Assembly: GCF_003971235.1 (NCBI RefSeq)
Contig: NZ_CP034661.1
Coordinates: 1,364,001-1,428,000 of the forward strand
Source: Chryseobacterium aureum
GTDB lineage: Bacteria; Bacteroidota; Bacteroidia; Flavobacteriales; Weeksellaceae
DNA: 64,000 nt
Direction: 5' to 3'
The position numbers were made by a program, and so were the translations under genes. Below are positions 6,925 to 14,560 of the stretch, piece by piece. The stretch's first letter is position 1; each line of letters opens with the position of its first letter. The notes under the pieces were generated by a model that was not told where the DNA came from, did not search any database, and saw only the letters and a program-made list of their open reading frames with translations.

Positions 6925-9900
6925 CTATTTTTTTAAATATTTAAATTTAAAATAAGATACTGCGGAAAGTGTAACCATAAAAGAAAGGCCAAGATAAACC
7001 CATAACGGTACCGGAACAGGATCTCCTGCCGCATAAGAATGCAGCCCGGTAAGGTAATAGTTTACCCCAAAATACGTCATGACAATGCTGGAAATAGCAA
7101 ACATGGAAGCGACATGAAATGCCCAACGGCTTCTAAGCCCTGGAACCAGACGCATATGCAGTACAAAAGCATAAATCATTACAGAAATAAAAGCCCAGGC
7201 CTCTTTCGGATCCCAGCTCCAGTATCTTCCCCAGGATTCATTGGCCCAGATCCCTCCCATAAACATTCCTATGGTAAGCGCATAAAGTCCTATCGTTAAT
7301 GCCATCTCTGAAACAATGGTAAGCTCCTTCAATGTATGATCATTATGCTGTTTGAAAGATTTTTTTCCTGCAATAATGTAAAATAAGAGACTAATAACGG
7401 CAATTACAAAAGATATTCCCAGGATACCATAGCTGGAAGCAATGATAGCCACGTGAATAATCAGCCAGTATGATTTCAGCACCGGAACCAATGGCGTAAT
7501 TTGCGGATCAAGAGCGGAACCTCCGTGCGCAAAGCCCATCATCATTACCGCTACCGTAAATCCGGCTGCAGGAATAAGCGCATTAGCATTTCTGTACAGT
7601 GCTAATCCGGTTGTAATCCCTACCCATGATATAAAGATAATAGCCTCATACCCATTACTCCAAGGAGCATGACCGGAAATATACCATCTTCCTATTAATC
7701 CCAAGAACTGAAAAAAGTATCCAATGCTTCCGATAATGATTATCACCTTGATGGTTTTATTCAGTATTTTATTAGGCTTGAAAAGTTCAATGAAACCGAA
7801 CAGTACAAGTAAGCCAGCCACTAAAGAATATAAGATCAGCAGTTTGAAGTTGATATTCAGTTCATTCATAAAAACCTCCAGATCCACTTTTGTTTTCGCC
7901 GGTACTACATTTTTTCCCCATTTCTGCTGATAGTCTGACAGCTTTTGAAGTTCGGCATCTGCTTTAGCCCAATCACCATTTTTCTGAGCATCCAGCACCG
8001 CAGAGAAGTAAGGTCCCATTACTGCCTGGCTTTCAGGATCCGGTTCAAGCTTCTGATCCAGCCACGAGTGCCAGGTAGAGTTTGCATCATTTTTCACCGG
8101 AACCACTCTCATAAACTGGCCGCTGAAAAATTCATTAAAAGCCTGTACACGATCATTAAGATCAATAACCGCCAAATCATATTTAGACTGTTCTGCCGGT
8201 TTTTTACGGAAAGCAGTATTGTAATCTTCTTCCAAAACGTAATGCAGCTGTCCGTTTTTATCTGCAGGGAACATATTCATTAAAGAAGTGTACCCATCTT
8301 CATTTGCTTTTACTTTTTCTTTCAGGATATCTCCACCATTCACAATTTTGATCATGGGAACCATCGTCCAGCTCGGGGTATCTGTATTGATGGATAAAAA
8401 CCACTGCTCTGCCGTTAATTTTTTTCCGTCTGAACCTTTGAAGACATCACTTTTATAAAGTTTTCTTAATACGTCTAGCGCCTGCGTGCTCATAGGAACA
8501 ATTCTTCCTTCATAATTCTGAACCAGCAGATAAGCAAATTTATCCGCATGTTCTTTAGGAATTTTGTTTTTTGCAATGGCTTCATCGGCAGAAATAACCC
8601 TCATTTTATCAAAGGATTTTGCTACTGAATTCTGTTCAGAACCCGAATGGGCACTGTGCATTGATTCCTCATTATTTTCTGTGGCATGCAGTGTTCCATC
8701 AGCATGACGGTGCTGGGTCTGCGACCCGTCAGAAACCCCGTGTGTTTCAATTTTTTGGGCATTCAATCCTAATGAAAGAAATAATGCGATGGTAACCGCC
8801 ATTTTATTCTTGCTGATTGTTTTCAGCTGCTGATTGAGTTTCCAGAAATGGGTTCCTTTCCAGAAGAAGATAACAAACATTCCGGTAAATAAGAAAAAGT
8901 ATCCGATGTAAGTAATTAATGTTCCCCAGAAATCATGGTTCACAGAGAGTACGGTTCCCATTCTGTCAGGATCAAAACTAGACTGGAAGAAACGGTACCC
9001 ATCATGATTAAGGACATGGTTCATATAAATTTTATAAGGAGTTTCTTTTCCGCCGTCAATAATTTTGATATGACTTTCATATGCACTTGGGGATGAGCTT
9101 CCGGGATAGGTTTCCATAACAAAGTCATCCAGCTTCAGCGCAAAAGGGGTATTGTACACTTTAGGACCAAAACCTGCCATAATATTCAGTCCGTCCATCG
9201 TGATCTGCTTGTAGGCGTTAGGATTTCCTTTTTCAACAGACAGCTCTACTTCCTGCTTTGTTTTAGGACCCTGAATTTCAATTTTCAGCATATCCGGAAC
9301 AGCCTGATCTTTCTTTCGGTCGCCTTCAATAGCTAATAATTTTCCTTTTTTAAGTCCTTCAGGGATAACCAGTTTTAAGTCATTAATGGTGTATAAACTT
9401 CTTAATGCCAAAGGCTGGAATTCATCTTTTTTGGTACTTCCTGTAGCTTGGGTTGCCATCGTCATATAGGTAGCATCTACCGGAGTTTTCACAAACAGTT
9501 TACCGCCTTCATTTTTAAATTCTACAGCTCCATCAATAGGTCTGTTAAAGGTAACAAGAGTTCCGTTGATAGACTTTGTTTCTCCCGGCTTGATGTAAAT
9601 ATTCTGTCTTCCGGTCTTTCCTGTGGAAACCAGGTGAAGGTACTCAGCTCCGCTAGCATCTGCCACCAGACTGTCTTTTTTTCTCTGGATATATTCTTTG
9701 GCAACTACCTTTACTTCTTTCCCATGAAAATCATAGGTTGCATTAAAATCTTTATGCAGCGGAGACATCAGGTAAGGAACGTCCTGATAATTCAGAACAT
9801 CTCCTTTCTCTTCAATCTGAATTTTGAAGAAATTTTTGTCAGTTACAATTTCATTGGAAGTTTCCCCTTCTCTGATATGCATAATCCCTTCAAAACTGAT

Positions 9901-10191
9901 ATACCTTGTAATAGCTCCTCCCACAAAAATTAAAACAAACGCAAGGTGAAAAATAAGCACCGGCCATTTTTCTCTTTTCCACAGTCTGTATCTGGCTATA
10001 TTTCCAACAAAATTCAAGATCAGCAATACCATGATTAATTCGAACCATTTGGCTTCATAAATTAAGGCTTTCGCTGTAGGGGTACCATAATCGTTTTCTA
10101 AGAATGTGGCATATGCCATGGAGAATGCGTATACTAATAGTAATACCGCCATTGTCCGGGTAGAAATTAGTATATTTTGGATTTTTTTCAT
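6925..10191 (-). CDS. ccsA: Fused ResB/CcsA (CcsBA) cytochrome c biogenesis protein
   Basis: About 1088 aa from ATG at 10189-10191 (MKKIQNILISTRTM); a TTG two codons earlier is less likely. The N-terminal third is ResB/CcsB-like, with membrane segments near residues 12-35, 45-65 and 75-95, a large periplasmic domain, then segments near 430 and 465. A long soluble insert with a His/Ser-rich stretch (about residues 485-520) follows. The C-terminal third (from about 745) is CcsA, with HAPWSNGYEAIIF and the tryptophan-rich WWD haem-handling motif WGRYWSWDPKEAW near residue 990. This is the System II haem-attachment machinery that delivers haem to apocytochromes outside the inner membrane. Fusion of both subunits is usual in Bacteroidota. 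Monocistronic. Confidence 0.92.
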   Translation of the reverse strand: MKKIQNILISTRTMAVLLLVYAFSMAYATFLENDYGTPTAKALIYEAKWFELIMVLLILNFVGNIARYRLWKREKWPVLIFHLAFVLIFVGGAITRYISFEGIMHIREGETSNEIVTDKNFFKIQIEEKGDVLNYQDVPYLMSPLHKDFNATYDFHGKEVKVVAKEYIQRKKDSLVADASGAEYLHLVSTGKTGRQNIYIKPGETKSINGTLVTFNRPIDGAVEFKNEGGKLFVKTPVDATYMTMATQATGSTKKDEFQPLALRSLYTINDLKLVIPEGLKKGKLLAIEGDRKKDQAVPDMLKIEIQGPKTKQEVELSVEKGNPNAYKQITMDGLNIMAGFGPKVYNTPFALKLDDFVMETYPGSSSPSAYESHIKIIDGGKETPYKIYMNHVLNHDGYRFFQSSFDPDRMGTVLSVNHDFWGTLITYIGYFFLFTGMFVIFFWKGTHFWKLNQQLKTISKNKMAVTIALFLSLGLNAQKIETHGVSDGSQTQHRHADGTLHATENNEESMHSAHSGSEQNSVAKSFDKMRVISADEAIAKNKIPKEHADKFAYLLVQNYEGRIVPMSTQALDVLRKLYKSDVFKGSDGKKLTAEQWFLSINTDTPSWTMVPMIKIVNGGDILKEKVKANEDGYTSLMNMFPADKNGQLHYVLEEDYNTAFRKKPAEQSKYDLAVIDLNDRVQAFNEFFSGQFMRVVPVKNDANSTWHSWLDQKLEPDPESQAVMGPYFSAVLDAQKNGDWAKADAELQKLSDYQQKWGKNVVPAKTKVDLEVFMNELNINFKLLILYSLVAGLLVLFGFIELFKPNKILNKTIKVIIIIGSIGYFFQFLGLIGRWYISGHAPWSNGYEAIIFISWVGITTGLALYRNANALIPAAGFTVAVMMMGFAHGGSALDPQITPLVPVLKSYWLIIHVAIIASSYGILGISFVIAVISLLFYIIAGKKSFKQHNDHTLKELTIVSEMALTIGLYALTIGMFMGGIWANESWGRYWSWDPKEAWAFISVMIYAFVLHMRLVPGLRSRWAFHVASMFAISSIVMTYFGVNYYLTGLHSYAAGDPVPVPLWVYLGLSFMVTLSAVSYFKFKYLKK

Positions 10192-10278
10192 AACCAAATA
10201 AGAGTTAGATAAATTACGTATGTATATTTGATTTTAAGAACTATAAAAGGTAGTATACTATGGAAAATCAAACGACTG

Positions 10279-10286
10279 CAAATATA
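10279..10286 (-). promoter_or_regulatory. Promoter box of the ccsA-like gene
   Basis: On the minus strand this reads TATATTTG (TAnnTTTG). It lies 87 bases upstream of the ATG at 10191. A TTTG lies further upstream but with only 12 bases of spacing, so the -33 element is uncertain. Confidence 0.4.
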
Positions 10287-10379
10287 ATTATTATTTTACA
10301 AACCCCCACTTAAGTGGTTACTTATTGTCGCCTGAAATATATCATTTAAAAGGTATGCATACTGAAGCAAAAACCTTCT

Positions 10380-10880
10380 GTATTTTTCGAATTATTGGGT
10401 CTGGCAGGAGGCAGATATTATCTGAATAGCCCTAAAGCTGATTAGAAAATATTTCACAGATCCGCCCTACATCATCATCCGGAAGCCTTAGTCATACCTG
10501 GCGGGTATAAAAGATCTGTTATTTAACATAATGCAGGCAGTTTCAGCAATTTAAACGGAATCACAGGAAATGAAGTTTTTTACATCGAGTATGGCCGGGA
10601 CACCTGTTTGCATCACGGGTGATTTCCGTTCTTACGTTGGATTCCCCTAAAAAAAGCCCTTCAGAACACGAAATCATGGTGCAGGATAATGTCAGGTTCC
10701 TGGGTTCAGATTTTACGAAGGATTTTTAACCTGATGGGGTTATCTATTTTATCTATGATTATCATTTCAGTTTTAAACCTCCGGATCATCAATTATGCGA
10801 AATCTGCCTACCTGCAACTGACCTGGTAAAATGCAGTAAAAATTGGAGATAAATATAAAATCCAGCCCCGGATCAAGTAA
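10380..10880 (+). pseudogene. Possible degenerate gene remnant
   Basis: This part of the 713-base spacer 10198-10910 lacks the AT-run character of other spacers. Short protein-like stretches appear in shifting plus-strand frames (for example IPGGYKRSV, then SEHEIMVQDNVRF and GSDFTKDF), each broken by stops. The frames fit a decayed gene with several frameshifts, but no family was recognised. It may equally be non-coding. Confidence 0.25.
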
Positions 10881-10910
10881 AAAATACAGAAGGTGCCCCG
10901 CTTTTCAGCT

Positions 10911-11636
10911 TCAATTCATTAATGGGATTGTATCCATAATTTTTTGCGCAATAGTATGGGAATTTTCATTGAAAAAGAAATGATTTCCTTTCACGATGTC
11001 AAAATGGCAGATGGCATCTGTCTCATGCATCCAATCTTTCATATCCTCCAAAGAAGTCTTTTCGCCCTCTCCTATTTCTTCTTCTCCCATTATGATATGC
11101 ATAGGAACAGAGAAAGGTTTTTCCATTTTAGAGTAATTATAGTTTTCAATTGCTTTAAAATCACTCTTCAGAATGGGATAAAAAAATTCCAGTAAGTCTT
11201 TCTGCTTAAAAAAATCATCGGGCATGCCTCCCATCTTTTTAATCTCTTCCCAGAATAATTCCTGGGGCAGTGTTGATTTCTTATTTTTAAAACGGTTATG
11301 CCTAGGGGCACCTCTTCCCAGAAAAAAGGTATAAACCGGTAATTTCAAATCATTTTTGCGGATCTTCTTCATAAGCTCATAGCCCAGAAGGCATCCCATA
11401 CTATGACCGAGAAGTACATATTCCCCTGTGATGATGTGCTGTTTTATTCTGATGAACAAATCATCAATCATGTCCTGGATATGATCCAGTAAAGGTTCTT
11501 TAAACCGGTCTCCTCTCCCCGGCAATTCTAGTGTAACCCATTCAAAAAAGGGAGACAGGTGTTTTTCTATTTTATTAAAACTGTATTTGTTACCGCCGGC
11601 AAAAGGAATTGCGATAATTTTAGGTTTAGACGTCAT
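10911..11636 (-). CDS. Type II thioesterase of the NRPS locus
   Basis: 241 aa from ATG at 11634-11636 (MTSKPKIIAIPFAGG); an upstream in-frame Met would add 14 hydrophobic residues that the family lacks. Alpha/beta hydrolase of the GrsT/SrfAD type: FAGGNKYSF oxyanion region, GHSMG nucleophile Ser near residue 82, and GNHFFF with the catalytic His near the C-terminus. The usual catalytic Asp position (GG-x-D) reads MGEEEIGEGE, so a Glu may replace it. Such enzymes remove misprimed acyl groups from stalled carrier proteins. It lies 71 bases after the dioxygenase gene on the same strand, likely one transcript, and probably serves the NRPS genes beginning 3 kb away. Confidence 0.85.
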   Translation of the reverse strand: MTSKPKIIAIPFAGGNKYSFNKIEKHLSPFFEWVTLELPGRGDRFKEPLLDHIQDMIDDLFIRIKQHIITGEYVLLGHSMGCLLGYELMKKIRKNDLKLPVYTFFLGRGAPRHNRFKNKKSTLPQELFWEEIKKMGGMPDDFFKQKDLLEFFYPILKSDFKAIENYNYSKMEKPFSVPMHIIMGEEEIGEGEKTSLEDMKDWMHETDAICHFDIVKGNHFFFNENSHTIAQKIMDTIPLMN

Positions 11637-11707
11637 GGTACTGTTTATATAGTAAATAATAAAGGTACAGATCAGCAATCCGTACCTTTATTCTATTGAT
11701 ATTATAA

Positions 11708-12673
11708 TTAGTTCAAAGGCAGGCTGTATTCTTTGGCCATACCTACCAATACTTTTCTTTTTCCTTCAAACGGCTCTCTGCCATGAGTGTACAGCATATT
11801 GTCCAGCAACAGCAGATCGTTTTCCTGCCAGTCAAAACTGATTTTAGTTCTGTTATAAACGTCTCTGATGATATCTAATACTTCAGGATCAATAGGGCTT
11901 CCATCACCAAAGTAAGTATTTCTTGGTAAATTGTCTTCCCCCAGTATTTCGATCAGGTCTTCTCTCAATTCACTGTCCAGATTACTTACATGGAAAAGGT
12001 GTGCCTGATTAAACCAAAGTTTATCATTGGTGGTAGGATGCACAAGTGTAGCCTGATTGATTTGCTTTGTTCTCAGTCCATTCGGAGTCCATTCTGCCAG
12101 GATATTATTGGCTTTGCAATACGCTTCTACCTCATTTTTATCCTTCGTCTGAAACACTTCTTCCCAAGGCAGATCAATGTTTGAATAGTTTCGGACATAC
12201 ATGATTTTTTTTCTTTCAAATTCTTCTCTGATTTCTACCGGGATTTCATTGTAGGCAGTCCTGCTGTCAGAAATAGGGGTATTCCCCATTTTATCTGCCT
12301 TTACTTTACATAAAAAACCGATTTTAGACGGCCACTTATTTGAGTAGGAATTCTCATTATGCTGAGGGATCCATTCTGTCTGGTGATATTCGGTAGCTGT
12401 GAAAATTTTGTTTCCCAATTCAGTACGCGGGGTGGATCTGAATGTATAATCAATAAGTTCTCCTCCAAGCAGTAAGGAAAGGATTCCTCCAAAATCATTT
12501 TCATTAACATCATCAAATCCTCTGATAAGAAGTATTCCGGTTTTTTCTAAAACGGATTGTACTTCTTCTGTATTTTCCTTTGCCCAATCCAATGGTGATA
12601 CGTCCTTGTTTTCAACATTATACACCATACTGATCCCATTGAAGGATTCTAATTCCTCTGTGTTCATTTTCAT
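11708..12673 (-). CDS. SyrP-like Fe(II)/2-oxoglutarate dioxygenase (TauD family)
   Basis: 321 aa. Iron ligands are read as H and E in QHNENSYSNKWPSKIGFLC (an H-x-E pair, as in SyrP, AsnO and VioC) and the distal His in LYTHGREPFEGKR, whose Arg would bind 2-oxoglutarate. The HNE-x-SYS-x2-WP-x-KI-x-F-x-C layout resembles SyrP-type enzymes, which beta-hydroxylate an amino acid, often Asp, during NRPS assembly. Two Asp modules and one Asn module in the adjacent NRPS make beta-hydroxylation of one of these residues the best guess. Transcribed ahead of the thioesterase gene. The exact substrate and whether it acts on a carrier-bound residue are not shown by the sequence. Confidence 0.8.
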   Translation of the reverse strand: MKMNTEELESFNGISMVYNVENKDVSPLDWAKENTEEVQSVLEKTGILLIRGFDDVNENDFGGILSLLLGGELIDYTFRSTPRTELGNKIFTATEYHQTEWIPQHNENSYSNKWPSKIGFLCKVKADKMGNTPISDSRTAYNEIPVEIREEFERKKIMYVRNYSNIDLPWEEVFQTKDKNEVEAYCKANNILAEWTPNGLRTKQINQATLVHPTTNDKLWFNQAHLFHVSNLDSELREDLIEILGEDNLPRNTYFGDGSPIDPEVLDIIRDVYNRTKISFDWQENDLLLLDNMLYTHGREPFEGKRKVLVGMAKEYSLPLN

Positions 12674-13359
12674 TTGTTTCAGTTATTAATTTTATATTTA
12701 TTACTAGTTTTTAAAGGTTGAAACCATGAGCTTTTTAACAGCTTTCCGCTGACATTTCCCTATCAATATATATCTTTGGGGATGAACTTACATTTCTCAG
12801 CAGCTGCTTCCTGAAAGAGTGGCCACTGGTATGCGATCATTCCCAATAATTTTGATGAAACGTGAAAAGTCTCCGGTATTTACTGTTTCCAATAAGATAA
12901 ATTCTCTGCCAATAGGCAATAAAAACCCACAGCACACTATAACAGAAATGTTAAGATCAACACAAATCAATACAACATATTGATTATCAAAACATTGAAG
13001 TTACAGATAACCGAAAAGCAATTTACAAATTAATTTTGAAAAAAATACGTTAAAATACGAGAAACCACAGGCTCTTCAATCCCAATCCCTATAAATAACT
13101 CATAAACAAAAAATTACCCATCCACCGGGATTAATTTTGAATCACCAGCTTAGGGCAACAAGCTTTTGAAAACACACTCTGAAGCAGCAGGCAAATGGTT
13201 CCCAATATAAAAAAAGGTGTATATTTCGGGGGGCTCAGGCGGTATAGGTTTTATAAAAATATTTTTTTTCTTACCTTTGGGGAATTAAAAATCTTTTCTA
13301 AAGAAAAGTATGCTTTCTTTTAAAAACAGGCATATTTACACCTTTCAATAAACTATACC
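12674..13359. other. 686-base spacer between divergent accessory genes
   Basis: Separates the dioxygenase (minus) from the nucleotidyltransferase (plus). It contains one 50-codon plus-strand frame (12831-12983, starting MRSFPIILMKREKSP) with no recognised relatives and no clear promoter, probably chance. A plus-strand promoter box lies at 13272-13279. A short CTTTTC/GAAAAG stem lies near 13300 in the leader of the next gene. No minus-strand TAnnTTTG box was found for the dioxygenase. Confidence 0.4.
13272..13279 (+). promoter_or_regulatory. Promoter box of the nucleotidyltransferase gene
   Basis: TACCTTTG matches TAnnTTTG, 80 bases before the ATG at 13360. No clear TTG is present at the expected -33 distance, only a T-rich stretch. 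Confidence 0.45.
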
Positions 13360-14316
13360 ATGAATAATCTAGATGAAATTTTAAAGAAGTTTGGTGAGGC
13401 CAATACCGACATCTATTCTATTGTTACTTTTGGATCTTTTTTCCATTTAGACCCTAAAAAAAGTTCAGATTCTTTATCAGATCTGGATGTCTTTGTCTTC
13501 ACAGATGATGTGAAAAAATATAATAACCAGAATAACACCGAATGGCTGTCCAGCTTTCCCAATTCAGTATTATCCATTTATCTTCAACAGGGCGAGGCTA
13601 CGGTACGCCCCCGAATTCTGTTTGACAATCTTTTTTGCATGGATATTACCATCATAGATAAAAAATTACTTTTATTAGCCAAAAGATACATTCAGTTAAA
13701 AAAATTCGGAGCGCTTAATCTTTTGTTTAAAGCCATTCGGATTGACAATTATATTGCATCATTTTCCTATAATATCTCTTCAGGATACAAAATCCCCTAC
13801 AGCCGTGAAGAATTTTATCCGGTAATCAATGCTATTGCTAAAGAATATAAGTTTGAAACCATCGAATTCAATGAAGAAAACTTTAAGGTAAATTACAATG
13901 GATTCTGGCAAATGTGCTATAAAGTGTATGCCGGCATAAAAAGGGATGATATGCTTTACGGTGTGCTGGCCAATGATAATGTTTTAAAAAAAATAATCGT
14001 AGAGCTTTTGGTTTGGAAAGAAAATTTAAATCCTTACAAAGATTCTGCAATTTTTAAAGGAAAACATATTAAAAAATGGGGAAATGATTACTACAAGACC
14101 ATTATGAATGAGCTCATGTTTAATCAGAACCAGGAAGAAGCCTACGCAACGCTGCTGAAAAATATTACATTTTACAAATCTGTCTGTAAAGGGGTAAGCG
14201 ACTGGCATTTACCTGAGCTTGAAGAAAGAATCATTTCATTGGTAGAAAGTGAAATAAAAGCATTATCTCCTCAGAATGAGCGTAATGATGCTCTAGCGCT
14301 AAGCAGTAACTTATAA
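13360..14316 (+). CDS. Nucleotidyltransferase of the aminoglycoside 6-adenylyltransferase type
   Basis: 318 aa. The N-terminal nucleotidyltransferase core has IVTFGSFFHLDP followed by SLSDLDVFVF, giving the G-S and D-x-D motifs that bind Mg-ATP. R-x-LFDNLFCMDITIID supplies the third acidic residue. The overall layout and length fit the Adenyl_transf family (streptomycin 6-adenylyltransferases such as AadK). The family transfers AMP from ATP to a hydroxyl of its substrate. The gene stands alone on the plus strand between the NRPS 3' end and the dioxygenase. It could be a self-protection or tailoring enzyme of the NRPS product or an unrelated resistance gene; nothing in the sequence decides this. 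Confidence 0.65.
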   Translation: MNNLDEILKKFGEANTDIYSIVTFGSFFHLDPKKSSDSLSDLDVFVFTDDVKKYNNQNNTEWLSSFPNSVLSIYLQQGEATVRPRILFDNLFCMDITIIDKKLLLLAKRYIQLKKFGALNLLFKAIRIDNYIASFSYNISSGYKIPYSREEFYPVINAIAKEYKFETIEFNEENFKVNYNGFWQMCYKVYAGIKRDDMLYGVLANDNVLKKIIVELLVWKENLNPYKDSAIFKGKHIKKWGNDYYKTIMNELMFNQNQEEAYATLLKNITFYKSVCKGVSDWHLPELEERIISLVESEIKALSPQNERNDALALSSNL

Positions 14317-14355
14317 CAGTTTGACTACTCATCTGCAATAAGATTAATATTGATA

Positions 14356-14393
14356 AAAAAGGACGATTTTAAAATTTTAAAATCGTCCTTTTT
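14356..14393. terminator. Bidirectional terminator, 38-bp perfect palindrome
   Basis: Positions 14356-14374 and 14375-14393 are exact reverse complements, with A5 and T5 outer ends and the core GGACGATTTTAAAA. It serves the convergent genes ending at 14316 (plus) and 14561 (minus). Confidence 0.85.
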
Positions 14394-14487
14394 ATATCAT
14401 CTTTTGGTCAGCATACCGGTAAAAAGTAAGGCAGGATTTTTCTTCCTTTCCGTATCCGGACGCTTTTCCTGAGGATTTCCAGATCAA

Positions 14488-14525
14488 GAGGAGGTTTTAT
14501 GAAACGGGGTTCATAAAACTTCCTC
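14488..14525 (-). other. Hairpin just after the NRPS operon stop
   Basis: Arms 14488-14503 and 14510-14525 are 16 bases long with one mismatch and a 6-base loop. It begins 35 bases after the stop codon of the last NRPS gene. No T tract follows, so it may stabilise the transcript's 3' end, ahead of the real terminator at 14356-14393. Confidence 0.5.
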
Positions 14526-14560
14526 ATGGTAAATGATATGTCAGTATTAACAGGCTTATT

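Noticed and set aside
12831..12983. 50-codon plus-strand frame in the spacer before the nucleotidyltransferase gene
   Set aside because: No promoter box, no recognisable relatives, and isolated between divergent genes.
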